In this document: piece after piece, positions 15,474 to 25,314 of the stretch
Position numbering within the stretch: the first letter of the stretch is position 1
Layout: the number at the start of each line of letters is the position of its first letter
Source: Paenibacillus typhae
GTDB taxonomy: Bacteria; Bacillota; Bacilli; Paenibacillales; Paenibacillaceae
Direction of reading: 5' to 3'
Length of the DNA: 64,000 bases
Assembly: GCF_900099765.1 (NCBI RefSeq)
Contig: NZ_FNDX01000020.1
Span: 35,777 to 99,776, forward strand
Translations under genes and position numbers: made by a program
The notes under the pieces: model-generated
Database searches by the model: none
Told to the model about the DNA's origin: nothing
The model's input: the letters and a program-made list of their open reading frames with translations, nothing else

Positions 15474-16690
15474 ATGAAGCGTTTCATGAAGTGGATGACA
15501 GAATCGTTTGCACCTAGACTGGAGGCGTTTACAAATAATCTCTGGGTGGCATCCATTCAGGAAGCCATTATGGTGGCGATTCCGATGATTTTTATCGGCT
15601 CGATTATCACACTCATTTCAATCTTGAAGGATTTCATTCCGGGGATGCCGGATCTTACACCCATTACGACCTTTAGCTTCGGGCTATTGGGGTTGTTTAT
15701 TGCTTTTTTAACGCCGTATACCGTCATGGAAAAAAGAGAGCGCTGCTGGCGGGAATGAGTGGGGTCTCCCTTTTCGTGATGCTGCTTAACCCGACCCTAA
15801 ATGATGACGGAACCATCCAGTTCATTCTGGAACGGTTTGGGCCTTCGGGGATGATTACGGCACTCCTGGTTGGTGTGTTTGTTGCTCTTGTCATGAATCT
15901 GTGCAACAAATTTTCATTCTTCAAAAAGGGCTCCTCCCTTCCGGAGTTCATTATGGACTGGTTTGATTTTCTCGTCCCGATTGCTCTTATTTTAACTACA
16001 GGCTGGGTTCTGGTCTATCCGCTTCATTTCGATATTTTTGCACTGATTGTCAATGTGTTCGAGCCTATCAATGCCATGGGTCAAAGTCTGACCGGCTTTG
16101 TATTGTTCAACTTTATCGGCGTGGTGCTGTATTCCTTCGGTGTAAGCCCATGGGTGATGACTCCGATCTGGTACGCCATCTGGATTCCTGCCATTGAACA
16201 GAATGCAGCCCTCGTCGCAGCCGGTCAGGATCCGGTCAACATCAATACATTCGAAACCTTTTTCTCCGGCTGGCTGGGTATCGGCGGGATGGGCGCTACG
16301 CTGCCTTTAGTGGTCTGGTTCCTGCTGGCCCGGTCCAAAAAATTGAAGTCTGTCGGCAAAGCGACCATCCTCCCGTCCTTGTTCAATATTAACGAGCCGG
16401 TTGTGTACGGGGCACCGATTGCGTTCAATCCGCTGCTTATGGTGCCGATGTGGATTAACGGACTGGTCACACCGATTCTCGTGTATATCGTCCTCGATAT
16501 GGGGCTGGTCCGGATTCCGAGCCAAATCTTCCAGCTGTGGTACACCCCGATCGGGCTGTCTACCTATCTGATGAGCGGATTTAACGGACTCATTCTGCTG
16601 GCTGTGGTTCTGCTGATTGTGTTTGCGGTCTGGTTTCCGTTCTTCAAGCTGTATGATGCCCAGGAGCTGAAAAAGGAACAGGAACATTAA
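15474..16690 (+). pseudogene. PTS EIIC, cellobiose/lactose type, broken by a frameshift
   Basis: Two adjacent frames together encode a full-length lactose/cellobiose-family EIIC of about 406 residues. The first part (15474-15758) covers the N-terminal spans up to YTVMEK and then runs into an early stop. The second (15755-16690) starts at ALLAGMSGVSLFVMLLNP and continues to the FKLYDAQELKKEQ end, including the substrate-domain block NINEPVVYGAPIAFNP. The break falls in a run of six A (15730-15735); seven A would restore VMEKKRALLAGMSG. It could be a real mutation, a sequencing error, or a slippage site. No EIIA or EIIB gene is nearby. The GH3 gene follows at 25 bp. Confidence 0.75.
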
Positions 16691-16714
16691 TCTAATAATA
16701 AAGGATGGAGCAGC

Positions 16715-18988
16715 ATGAATAAATCACCTGATGAATTGTTGAAGGCATTGACCCTTACCGAAAAAGCCTCGCTTGTTGCGGGACTGAATATGTGGATGAC
16801 CAAAGGGATCGAGCGGCTGAATATTCCGCCAGTTCATATGTATGACGGGACCAACGGGATCCGCAAGACGAACAGTAATGAAGAGATGGGAATCACCACG
16901 GAGAATGTACCGGCGACCTGTTACCCGACAGGGTCTGCGATCGGCTCTTCCTGGAATACAGCGCTGCTGCATGAGGTAGGCGTGGCGCTTGGACAGGAGT
17001 CCAAGGCGATGGAGGTAGAGCTGCTGCTCGGTCCGGGTGTCAATATGAAAAGAACACCGCTTGGCGGAAGAAATTTTGAATACTATTCAGAAGATCCCTG
17101 TCTGACGGGCGAGCTTGGCGCAGCCTTCATTAACGGTATCCAAAGTGAAGGCGTGGGAGCCTCGGTCAAGCACTTTGCAGGCAACAACCAGGAGTTCGAA
17201 AAAATGGTGACCAGCTCGGAAATCGATGAGCGGACGCTGCGTGAAATTTACCTGAGCGCCTTTGAACGGATCATTAAGAAATCCGATCCATGGACGGTCA
17301 TGTGCTCCTATAACCTGCTGAATGGAAGTTATACCAGCGAGAATGAGCATTTGTTAAACGATATTCTCAGAGAAGAGTGGGGCTACGACGGCGTGGTCCT
17401 GTCCGACTGGACAGCCGTTAATGACCGGGTACGCGGTCTAAAGGCCGGACTGGACCTTGAAATGCCGGGCCCTGCCCACTACAATGCCAAAGCCATAGTA
17501 GAGGCGGTTCAGGACGGGAAGCTATCCGAAGAGCAGCTGGACAAGAGTGTGAGCCGTATCCTGAAGCTGGTTGAGCGGGTTACCGGAAACAAAGCTGCGG
17601 AAAAAGAGGGGAATGCGGATTATCACATGCTGGCCCGTAAAGCAGCGGCCGAAAGCATTGTGCTGCTGAAGAACGATAATGCGATTCTCCCGCTGCGGCC
17701 GGAAACGGCTTCGTCGATTGCGGTAATTGGACGTTTTGCGAAGAAGCCGAGAATTCAGGGAGCCGGCAGTGCCAAGGTAACCCCTACCAGAGTCGATATC
17801 CCGTTGGATGAAATCAAAGAGCTGGCAGGTTGTCTGGCTACGGTGAGCTATACAGCCGGATACCCGGAAGATGATTCTGTGAATGAAGAGCTTATTAAGG
17901 AAAGTGTAATGCTGGCGAAGAACGCCGATGTGGCTGTACTGTTTGTAGGCCAGCCGGAATATGCCGAATCGGAAATGCATGATTTGAAGGGCATCGAGCT
18001 TCCCGAGCACCAGGTCAAGCTGATTCAGGCGGTTGCCGCTGTTCAGCCAAAATGTATTGTGATAACCAGCAGCGGCTCGGCGCTGGTCATGCGTCCATGG
18101 GTGCAGCATGTTCCTGCCGTCATTCATTCCTGGCTGTCGGGTCAAGGCATGGGCAGATCCATAGCAGAGGTATTGTTCGGTTACACCAATCCTTCAGGCA
18201 AGCTGTCGGAGACCTTCCCGGTGAAGCTGGCGGATAATCCTTCGCATATGCGAATCCGCGGAGAGAACGGCAAGCTGTATTACCGCGAAGGCCTGTTCGT
18301 GGGGTATCGCTACTACGACCGTAAGGAGCTGGCGCCGCAATTCCCGTTCGGACACGGCCTGTCCTACACGTCATTTGCCTATACGGACCTGGAAGTGGTG
18401 CAGCACGAAACTTGCGTCAAAGTATCTTTTCAGCTCACCAATACAGGCAAGCGCAGAGGGAAAGAAGTCGTCCAGCTGTACGTACACGATGAAGAGTGCA
18501 AGTGGACCCGGCCGGAGAAGGAGCTGAAGGCCTTTGCCAAGGTTGAGCTTGATCCGGGCGAGGAGCAGACGATTGTCTTTGAGCTGGAGGAGAGAGATTT
18601 TTCATACTTCAATACCAAGTACAACCGCTGGGCCGCAGATACAGGATATTTTCAGATTCTGCTGGGCAGCTCGTCCAAGGACATCCGGATCACGGGTAGA
18701 TTGCACTGTGACTTTGGTAAAGAAGAAATCACGTTCCACAAATTCAGCCTTCTCAGCGAATGGGTCAGTGACCCCGCCGCAAAAGCCGTATTGGAAGAGT
18801 GCCTGAATGAAATGAATGAGCATGTCACAGACAAGGTATATCTTAACGAGGAGTTTGTCGGCTTCTGGGAGGACTTCCCGATGATAAAGGTTTTTCAGAT
18901 GTTCGGCCAGACCTGGATGAACGAGCGCTCACCGGATGAAGTGATTCAGGAGCTTATTGAACGGGTTGAGCGGGTGCGGAATAATTAA
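16715..18988 (+). CDS. GH3 beta-glucosidase/beta-xylosidase, cytoplasmic
   Basis: A 757-residue GH3 enzyme without signal peptide, behind AAAGGATGGAG. Residues 1-290 are the N-terminal (alpha/beta) barrel: MYDGTNGIRKT, KHFAGNNQE (152-160), and the nucleophile motif VVLSDW with Asp231. Residues about 310-530 form the alpha/beta sandwich that supplies the acid/base, and about 575-690 a fibronectin-III-like domain. It would remove terminal beta-linked glucose or xylose from short oligosaccharides inside the cell. It is 25 bp after the EIIC gene, so the pair probably imports and hydrolyses beta-glucosides. A PTS product would carry a phosphate, which GH3 enzymes do not normally need, so the match of substrates is uncertain. 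Confidence 0.88.
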   Translation: MNKSPDELLKALTLTEKASLVAGLNMWMTKGIERLNIPPVHMYDGTNGIRKTNSNEEMGITTENVPATCYPTGSAIGSSWNTALLHEVGVALGQESKAMEVELLLGPGVNMKRTPLGGRNFEYYSEDPCLTGELGAAFINGIQSEGVGASVKHFAGNNQEFEKMVTSSEIDERTLREIYLSAFERIIKKSDPWTVMCSYNLLNGSYTSENEHLLNDILREEWGYDGVVLSDWTAVNDRVRGLKAGLDLEMPGPAHYNAKAIVEAVQDGKLSEEQLDKSVSRILKLVERVTGNKAAEKEGNADYHMLARKAAAESIVLLKNDNAILPLRPETASSIAVIGRFAKKPRIQGAGSAKVTPTRVDIPLDEIKELAGCLATVSYTAGYPEDDSVNEELIKESVMLAKNADVAVLFVGQPEYAESEMHDLKGIELPEHQVKLIQAVAAVQPKCIVITSSGSALVMRPWVQHVPAVIHSWLSGQGMGRSIAEVLFGYTNPSGKLSETFPVKLADNPSHMRIRGENGKLYYREGLFVGYRYYDRKELAPQFPFGHGLSYTSFAYTDLEVVQHETCVKVSFQLTNTGKRRGKEVVQLYVHDEECKWTRPEKELKAFAKVELDPGEEQTIVFELEERDFSYFNTKYNRWAADTGYFQILLGSSSKDIRITGRLHCDFGKEEITFHKFSLLSEWVSDPAAKAVLEECLNEMNEHVTDKVYLNEEFVGFWEDFPMIKVFQMFGQTWMNERSPDEVIQELIERVERVRNN

Positions 18989-19013
18989 TATTTATTTATC
19001 AGATTTAATTTTA

Positions 19014-19046
19014 AAAGCCAGACCGCTTACAAGCGGTCTGGCTTTG
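19014..19046. terminator. Bidirectional terminator between GH3 and AraC
   Basis: AAAGCCAGACCGCTT and AAGCGGTCTGGCTTT form a perfect 15-bp stem with a two-base gap, lying between convergent genes and overlapping the 3' end of the minus-strand AraC gene. Confidence 0.85.
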
Positions 19047-19824
19047 TTCTGTCTGCCCTGTACTGGGAGGGGGTTAACCTGAGCTGCTGCTTGAACTGCC
19101 GCATGAAGTGGATTTCGCTTGCATAGCCGCACATCTCGGCAATCTTCTTGACGGAAATATCTGTAGTGGCGAGCAGGTACTTCGCATGTTCTATCCGGCT
19201 GGCAATGACATCGGCCATCGGGCTTACACCGAAGAAGCCCTTATACAAGTGCTGGAAACACGACCTGCTCATGGTCAGCTCGTGGGACAGTCCGTCGATC
19301 GTCCAGTTCAGGAAGGGCTGGTTATAAATTTTGGTGCGTATAATCGACATCTTGTTGTAATGCGTAGTGCCGACTTCCCGTCCGGCGGAATGGATCCGGT
19401 TGCTCAGCTTAATGAAGAATAATTGTAAATATAATTCTATGGTCTCGTCTTTATGCGGGTTGGAGGAGTAAGCTTCATAGCACAAATTGTTAATGATAAT
19501 GGACAGCTCATTTAAATCACCAATCGGCATTACTGTGTTTTTGGGAATAGCCAGCCTGTCCAGCAGCGCTTCATCGCCTGGCTTGTCCAGCTGGAAATGA
19601 AACCAGTCATTGGTGAACTGTGACCCGTAAGCCCGGTAGAACTGGGGGGTATGCTCGCTGTACAGGATGAAGGAGTCAGGCCCGGTAATCCGGTTTTCTC
19701 CGTCAAAAGTGAAGATAGCCGGTGTCTTCAGCAGCAGCAGCATATAGTCGCCGGAGCCTTGGGGCCTGTTGATGATAAAGTCCGCGTCATGGCTGTGATT
19801 GTAGCCGATATTGTATATGTTCAT
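19027..19824 (-). CDS. AraC-family transcriptional regulator
   Basis: A 265-residue regulator on the minus strand, starting behind GGAGG. Residues about 5-140 form an AraC-type sugar-sensing domain (SEHTPQFYRAYGSQFTNDWFHF). Residues about 165-260 contain two helix-turn-helix motifs, TIDGLSHELTMSRSCFQHLY and ISVKKIAEMCGYASEIHFMRQF, ending in LTPSQYR. It is divergent from the GH5-GH51 operon. The 180-bp gap has an inverted pair CTATTGT/ACAATAG (19850-19856, 19892-19898) that could be its binding site. It probably activates the GH5 and GH51 genes. It is related in design to the second AraC regulator at 44253. Confidence 0.83.
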   Translation of the reverse strand: MNIYNIGYNHSHDADFIINRPQGSGDYMLLLLKTPAIFTFDGENRITGPDSFILYSEHTPQFYRAYGSQFTNDWFHFQLDKPGDEALLDRLAIPKNTVMPIGDLNELSIIINNLCYEAYSSNPHKDETIELYLQLFFIKLSNRIHSAGREVGTTHYNKMSIIRTKIYNQPFLNWTIDGLSHELTMSRSCFQHLYKGFFGVSPMADVIASRIEHAKYLLATTDISVKKIAEMCGYASEIHFMRQFKQQLRLTPSQYRADRTKPDRL

Positions 19825-20010
19825 GGGAACCTCCGGTCAGCAGATAGGTCTATTGTAAAAGCAAGCAGGCGGTCTTGTAAATAATGATTGCACAATAGGT
19901 TAGTACTTGCGCACGATGTGTAATTGTACTGCCGGCCGGGGTTATCTATGCTTAATGCAGGTAGCAGGAGCAACATATGATGCAGGCGGAAGCCGGAGAG
20001 GATGATAGTG

Positions 20011-21024
20011 ATGAAAGAATGGATCGGTTATTCAAGAGGGATTAACCTGGGAGGCTGGCTGTCCCAGTGTCCGTATCAGCAGGCACATTATGACTCCTTC
20101 ATTACGGAGAAGGATATCGAGATGATTGCTTCCTGGGGCCTGGACCATGTCCGGCTGCCGGTAGATTATGAAGTTATTGAAGAGCCGGGGGACACAGAGG
20201 CTTACGCGGGATTCAAGCATATCGATAATTGCATCCGCTGGTGCGCCGATAACGGACTGAACCTTATTATTGATCTGCATAAGACCCCCGGGTTCTCCTT
20301 CGACAGCGTGGCCGCTAATTCCCTGTTTGATGATCCGGCGCTCCAGCTCCGGTTCCTTCATTTATGGAAGGCAATCTCTAGCCGTTACGCAAGCTATAAG
20401 GACACCGTAGCCTTTGAATTGTTAAATGAAATTGTGGAGAAGGACAGCAGTCGCTGGAATGCGCTGGCCCGCAGGACGGTTGCCGAGATCCGCAAGTATG
20501 CGCCGGAGACCAAAATCGTTGTCGGCGGCATCCAGTGGAACAGCGTACATACCCTCGGGCTGCTCGATCAGCCGTATGACGAGAATATCGTGTACACTTT
20601 CCATTTCTATGAGCCGTTCCTGTTCACGCACCAGCGTGCAGCCTGGGTGGAACAGATGCCAAAGAGCCGTATGGAGTATCCGGGCGACCTGGAGACATAC
20701 CGCAGCACTTCCGCGGCCATTGGGGCTTTCGGCTCGGGGCTTCATGCGGAAGGCATCAGTGGGATGGGTCCAGCCTATATGACCAGCCTGATCCGGAATG
20801 CCATTGATGTCGCTGCAGAGCGTAATGTGTATTTGTACTGCGGAGAATACGGCGTTATCGAACAAGCCCCGGCTCAAAGCGTGGTGAACTGGTACAGGGA
20901 TGTCCATGATATTTTTGAACAATACAAGATCGGCAGGGCAGCATGGACCTATAAACAGATGGACTTCGGCATCTCTGACCGCTACGACAGCAGCATTACC
21001 CCTGAGATCATTTCTTATTTGTAA
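20011..21024 (+). CDS. GH5-family beta-glycanase, cytoplasmic
   Basis: A 337-residue protein from ATG 20011. An in-frame ATG at 20002 is only a few bases from the GGAGAGG site, so 20011 is preferred. It matches the GH5 cellulase superfamily: RGINLGGWL near the start, SWGLDHVRLPVDYEVIE, IIDLHKTPG, acid/base Glu140 in LLNEI and nucleophile Glu279 in CGEYG. No signal peptide is present, so it acts on imported beta-glucan or xyloglucan oligosaccharides. The acid/base motif is NEI rather than the usual NEP, seen in exo-acting GH5 members. It is followed by GH51 after 37 bp and is probably controlled by the divergent AraC. Confidence 0.82.
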   Translation: MKEWIGYSRGINLGGWLSQCPYQQAHYDSFITEKDIEMIASWGLDHVRLPVDYEVIEEPGDTEAYAGFKHIDNCIRWCADNGLNLIIDLHKTPGFSFDSVAANSLFDDPALQLRFLHLWKAISSRYASYKDTVAFELLNEIVEKDSSRWNALARRTVAEIRKYAPETKIVVGGIQWNSVHTLGLLDQPYDENIVYTFHFYEPFLFTHQRAAWVEQMPKSRMEYPGDLETYRSTSAAIGAFGSGLHAEGISGMGPAYMTSLIRNAIDVAAERNVYLYCGEYGVIEQAPAQSVVNWYRDVHDIFEQYKIGRAAWTYKQMDFGISDRYDSSITPEIISYL

Positions 21025-21061
21025 CCGTCAACGTACTAATCCATAAGCGAGGTTCCTATAT

Positions 21062-23008
21062 ATGAAAATACAAATTACAGACAAGCCCGGTGCACCGATT
21101 TCAAAGGGGATGATCGGGCTCTTCTTTGAGGATATAAATTACGGTCTGGACGGCGGGCTGCATGCCGAAATGATAGAGAACCGGTCCTTCGAGTTCATGG
21201 AAGCGAGAGGCGATAAGGGTAACTTCAGCGAAACCTATGACGGCCTTTATGGCTGGAGCGCTTATCCCGCACGGGCAGGCGGTGCAAGGCTGCAGATTCA
21301 AACGGTGCATCCCCAGAATGAGATCAACCCCCATTACCTGGAGTTTACTGCCGCAGAAGCCGGGAACGCTTTTACAAATAAGGCCTACGATGGAGTCTCA
21401 CTGAAGCCGGGAGTCCAGTATCAGGTGTCTTTCTATGCAAGAACAGAGGGATATGCAGGCGGAATTGAAATCTCTGTGGAAAAGAACAACAAGGTTATGG
21501 CACAGGCTGCCATTGCCCCGGCGGTAAGCGGAGAATGGACACGCTATACGGCGCAGCTCAGCTGCAGTGAGCCTGTCTCTTATGGAGAATTCGTCATCAG
21601 GCTGGATGCTCCAGGAACGGTGTACTTTGATTTCATATCCATGCTTCCCTCAGATGCTGTGCTGGGTTTATTCCGCCGGGATCTGGTCGAATTACTGGAG
21701 GAGATGAAACCCGGTTTTCTGCGGTTTCCGGGAGGGTGTATTGTAGAAGGATATTCCCTGGAGAACCGGTACCAGTGGAAACGGAGTGTGGGCGCCGCTG
21801 AGCAGCGCAAGAATAACAGCAGCCGCTGGGCCATGCACGGGAATAATGAGGAGAATCAGTACACCAGCGAGTACAGCCACTATAATCAGAGCCTGGGAAT
21901 AGGCTTTTATGAGTACTTTCTCTTATGCGAATATTTGGGTGCGCGGCCGATTCCGGTGCTGAATGTCGGGCTGGCCTGCCAGTTCCAGTCAACAGAGCAT
22001 GTGGGTGTAGATGAAGCTGCTTTTCAGGAATATATTCAGGATGCACTGGATCTGCTGGAATTTGCCAATGGGACGGCGGATTCGGAATGGGGCCGGCTCC
22101 GCATGGAGATGGGCCACCCTGAGCCGTTCGGATTGGAGATGATCGGGATTGGCAATGAACAGTGGGAGTGCGAGCACGCAGATTTCTTCACAAGATACGA
22201 GCTGTTCGAGCAGGCGATTCATGCACAATACCCTTCCGTACAGCTCATTGGTTCCGCCGGTCCGGATATCAGCTCTGTACATTATAGCCAGGCGTGGGAA
22301 TATTACCGCAAACGGACCGAGGACAACCCGAATTTCGTATATGCCGTTGATGAGCATTATTATGTGAAGCCCGAATGGCTGTGCAGTAATGTTCATTTTT
22401 ACGATCACTATCCCAGAGATATCAGGGTGTTTGCCGGGGAATATGCGGGTCACTATGGTAATGGGATGAACGCGCCGCACTTTAACAGCTGGGGGGCAGC
22501 ACTCGCTGAAGCCGCATTCCTGACCGGAATCGAGCGGAATGCCGATATAGTGGTGCTTGCCTCCTATGCCCCATTGTTTGCCAGACTGGGCTACGCCCAG
22601 TGGTCTCCGGACATGATCTGGTTCGACGGGGAGAGCAGCTACGGAACGCCAAGTTATTATGTGCAGCAAATGTACAGTACGCTTATGGGGACGAAGCTGC
22701 TGCAGACCGTAAATGAGAAGGAAGAGATCCCGTTCACGGTGTCGTATAACGAAGCGGAGCAGGTGATCTATGTGAAGCTGGTTAATACGTTGGAGCGTAC
22801 AGTTCAGGTGGAGCTGAAGACGGAGATGACCTTGACCGGACGCGGGGAGGTGTATGTTATGCAGGGACAGGAAGAAGAAGTGAACTCCATTCAGACACCG
22901 CGTAACATTGCCCCTCATTGCGCTCCGCTTGAGACCGCCAACCCGTTGATGTATGAATTGGGGCCCAAGTCGTTTCATGTGCTGAAAATGGATTATCGAA
23001 GAACGTGA
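21062..23008 (+). CDS. GH51 alpha-L-arabinofuranosidase
   Basis: A 648-residue enzyme that removes arabinofuranosyl side chains from arabinan or arabinoxylan oligosaccharides. N-terminal residues 10-45 show the GLFFEDINYGLDGGLHAEMIENR motif in split form. About 60-195 is a carbohydrate-binding-like beta insert, typical of longer GH51 members. About 200-510 is the (alpha/beta) barrel, with acid/base Glu366 in GIGNEQWE and nucleophile Glu460 in FAGEYAGH. A C-terminal beta domain ends in SFHVLKMDYR. No signal peptide. It shares an operon with GH5, and both are divergent from AraC. Its presence points to hemicellulose side-chain removal inside the cell. Confidence 0.9.
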   Translation: MKIQITDKPGAPISKGMIGLFFEDINYGLDGGLHAEMIENRSFEFMEARGDKGNFSETYDGLYGWSAYPARAGGARLQIQTVHPQNEINPHYLEFTAAEAGNAFTNKAYDGVSLKPGVQYQVSFYARTEGYAGGIEISVEKNNKVMAQAAIAPAVSGEWTRYTAQLSCSEPVSYGEFVIRLDAPGTVYFDFISMLPSDAVLGLFRRDLVELLEEMKPGFLRFPGGCIVEGYSLENRYQWKRSVGAAEQRKNNSSRWAMHGNNEENQYTSEYSHYNQSLGIGFYEYFLLCEYLGARPIPVLNVGLACQFQSTEHVGVDEAAFQEYIQDALDLLEFANGTADSEWGRLRMEMGHPEPFGLEMIGIGNEQWECEHADFFTRYELFEQAIHAQYPSVQLIGSAGPDISSVHYSQAWEYYRKRTEDNPNFVYAVDEHYYVKPEWLCSNVHFYDHYPRDIRVFAGEYAGHYGNGMNAPHFNSWGAALAEAAFLTGIERNADIVVLASYAPLFARLGYAQWSPDMIWFDGESSYGTPSYYVQQMYSTLMGTKLLQTVNEKEEIPFTVSYNEAEQVIYVKLVNTLERTVQVELKTEMTLTGRGEVYVMQGQEEEVNSIQTPRNIAPHCAPLETANPLMYELGPKSFHVLKMDYRRT

Positions 23009-23353
23009 GCTGACGCAGAAGCTCGCGGGCTAGGCTGCAGGGAGTGCACTCTTTTATCAAAATTGTGCGGAAGATGTATTGGCTTGTTCAGTTGAAACAG
23101 ATCGGCCGCCGTTATAGTGAACAGGTGTATAGCATGTATCAGTAAATCTATCGGCAAAGAATATGCATTCATAAGGCAGCGGTTCTCCGACATTGGGGAA
23201 CCGCTGCTCTCCGTTACGGGACGTATACCCGTAGTTATCAAATTGTTATCTATGTTCTGTATTTATCATGTATCTGCCATGCTCCACTAGTTATGATTAA
23301 TCTATAAACAAAGTAAACGGATACAACGTTGACCAGCAAAGGGGAGCAGAAGC
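23009..23353 (+). other. Intergenic region with one strong inverted repeat
   Basis: A 345-bp gap between the GH51 gene and the next ABC cassette. GCAGCGGTTCTCC (23176-23188) and GGGGAACCGCTGC (23195-23207) form a 13-bp stem with one G-T pair and a 6-base loop. No T run follows, so it is a weak terminator candidate at best. No other gene or repeat is visible. Confidence 0.45.
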
Positions 23354-24322
23354 ATGAAAAACTTGGTTACGCCCGCCAGCGTAAAAGGCGAAAAACTGGA
23401 TATAAATGCGGGGAAGCCCCGCAAGAGATCCAAGTGGAGATCCACGATCAGTCTTGATCTGATGGTTCTGCCGGCTTTGATCTTAACCTTGATATTCGCC
23501 TATATTCCGATGACGGGCCTGGCGATTGCCTTCAAAAATTATAAGCCGGGATTAGGATTCAGCGGGTCTAAATGGGTGGGTCTGGAGCATTTTGAATACC
23601 TGTTCAGTATCCCGGAGAACGTTCAGATTATCTGGAACACGCTGATTATTGCCGGACTCAAGATGATCGCCGGGCTGATCGTTCCCTTCTTGTTCGCGCT
23701 GCTGTTGAATGAGATCAGAAAAATGGCGTTTAAGAAAACGGTCCAAACCATCGTCTATATGCCTCACTTTCTGTCATGGGTTATCCTGGGCGGTATCCTG
23801 TCAGACCTGCTGGCGAGAGACGGGGGCTTGATCAATCAGGTACTGGTAAGTGTGTTTGGAATCCAGCCGATCTTTTTCCTGGGTGACGGGAACTGGTTCA
23901 GATTTGTTGTGGTTGTAAGTGATGTGTGGAAAGAGTTCGGCTTCAACACCATCGTCTTCCTGGCTTCTCTGGCGGGAATTAATCCGGCTCTCTATGAAGC
24001 CGCTGAAGTGGATGGAGCAGGGCGCTGGCAGCAGACACTTGCCATTACGATGCCGGCCATGCTGCCGATTACCATCGTGGTTGGAACGCTGGCTCTTGGA
24101 AACGTTCTTAATGGAGGATTTGACCAGATCTTCAACCTCTATAACGCACTTGTATTCGACAAAGGCGATATTATCGATACATTTGTCTACAGACTTGGCA
24201 TTGTGGACGGTAAGTTCAGCTTCTCTACAGCGGTCGGACTGTTCAAATCCGTTGTCAGCTTTGTGCTGATTGTATCGGCTTACCGCATCTCCTACAAATT
24301 TGCTAACTACCGTATTTTCTAG
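23354..24322 (+). CDS. Sugar ABC transporter permease (LplB type), second cassette
   Basis: A 322-residue permease starting at ATG behind AAAGGGGAG. The cytoplasmic N-terminus is basic and unusually long (about 35 residues, RKRSKWRST) before the first span. Six spans and the EAA loop YEAAEVDGAGRWQQTLAITMP (near residue 218) are visible. It heads a unit of permease, permease, lipoprotein, sensor kinase and response regulator on one strand. Together they form a self-contained sensing and uptake system for an oligosaccharide. The substrate is unknown; the upstream arabinofuranosidase makes a hemicellulose fragment likely. Confidence 0.88.
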   Translation: MKNLVTPASVKGEKLDINAGKPRKRSKWRSTISLDLMVLPALILTLIFAYIPMTGLAIAFKNYKPGLGFSGSKWVGLEHFEYLFSIPENVQIIWNTLIIAGLKMIAGLIVPFLFALLLNEIRKMAFKKTVQTIVYMPHFLSWVILGGILSDLLARDGGLINQVLVSVFGIQPIFFLGDGNWFRFVVVVSDVWKEFGFNTIVFLASLAGINPALYEAAEVDGAGRWQQTLAITMPAMLPITIVVGTLALGNVLNGGFDQIFNLYNALVFDKGDIIDTFVYRLGIVDGKFSFSTAVGLFKSVVSFVLIVSAYRISYKFANYRIF

Positions 24323-24340
24323 AATGGAGGCCAACGTGGC

Positions 24341-25219
24341 ATGTATCATAAAACAAAATCGTACCGTATTTTTACCGTGTTCAACTATATCTTCATGATT
24401 GCTATCTCAGCATTGTGCGTGATTCCGCTCATTCATGTCCTTGCTGTATCGTTCAGCGGGAAGTCGGCAGCCAACGCCAATCTGGTAGGCCTGTGGCCGG
24501 TAGATTTCACACTGGACGCCTATACCAAGACCGTAGCCAATGAGAATTTCACCCGTTCCATCTGGGTGACGCTGCAGCGTACAGTGCTGGGAACTGCGTT
24601 TAGCATGGGGGTAGTCATTCTTGCAGCCTATGCGCTGTCCAAAGAGAACGCCCGGTTCAGACGCCGGAATATGTATATCTGGCTTCTGGTATTCACGATG
24701 CTGTTCAGCGGCGGACTGGTTCCGATGTACATTCTGATTCAGAAGCTGCATTTGATGAATTCGATATGGGTTCTGATTCTTCCGGGTGCCGTCTCGGTTT
24801 GGAACATCATCCTGCTCCTCAACTTCTTCAGGGCGGTCCCCAAAGAGATGGAGGAGGCAGCCTTTATAGACGGTGCCGGTCATTTCAGAACACTGTTCAG
24901 TGTATATCTCCCGGTATCCATGCCGGCGATTGCCACGCTGTCGCTGTTTACGATCGTCGGTCACTGGAACTCCTGGTTCGACGGTCTGCTCTATATGACA
25001 GATCACCGCAACTATCCGCTCGCTACCTTCCTGCAGTCGGTCATTGTCCAGCAGGACTTCAGCAAGGTGACAGTACGTCCAGAAGATCTTGAGAACATCT
25101 CGCAAAGAACGGTCAAAGCGGCCCAGATCTTCATCGGAATGGCGCCGATTCTCATCGTCTATCCATTCCTGCAGCGATTCTTTGTAAAGGGAATTGTCCT
25201 CGGGGCGGTTAAAGAATAG
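24341..25219 (+). CDS. Sugar ABC transporter permease (YtcP type), second cassette
   Basis: A 292-residue partner permease, 18 bp after the first, with GGAGG 10 bases before ATG. Six hydrophobic spans, EAA loop EEAAFIDGAGHFRTLFSVYLP, and the family C-terminus FFVKGIVLGAVKE are present. It forms the channel with the preceding permease. Confidence 0.88.
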   Translation: MYHKTKSYRIFTVFNYIFMIAISALCVIPLIHVLAVSFSGKSAANANLVGLWPVDFTLDAYTKTVANENFTRSIWVTLQRTVLGTAFSMGVVILAAYALSKENARFRRRNMYIWLLVFTMLFSGGLVPMYILIQKLHLMNSIWVLILPGAVSVWNIILLLNFFRAVPKEMEEAAFIDGAGHFRTLFSVYLPVSMPAIATLSLFTIVGHWNSWFDGLLYMTDHRNYPLATFLQSVIVQQDFSKVTVRPEDLENISQRTVKAAQIFIGMAPILIVYPFLQRFFVKGIVLGAVKE

Positions 25220-25314
25220 CTGCCCTTCCTATGAAGGGGGTGATGCACGCGCTGAAAAAAGATTGACTCAGGAACTTAATATGCTTAAATTTTATTTAAA
25301 GGGGTGCAAGATTA

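Noticed and set aside
23176..23207. Terminator after GH51
   Set aside because: The stem is strong but no T run follows on either strand, so it is recorded only as an inverted repeat.
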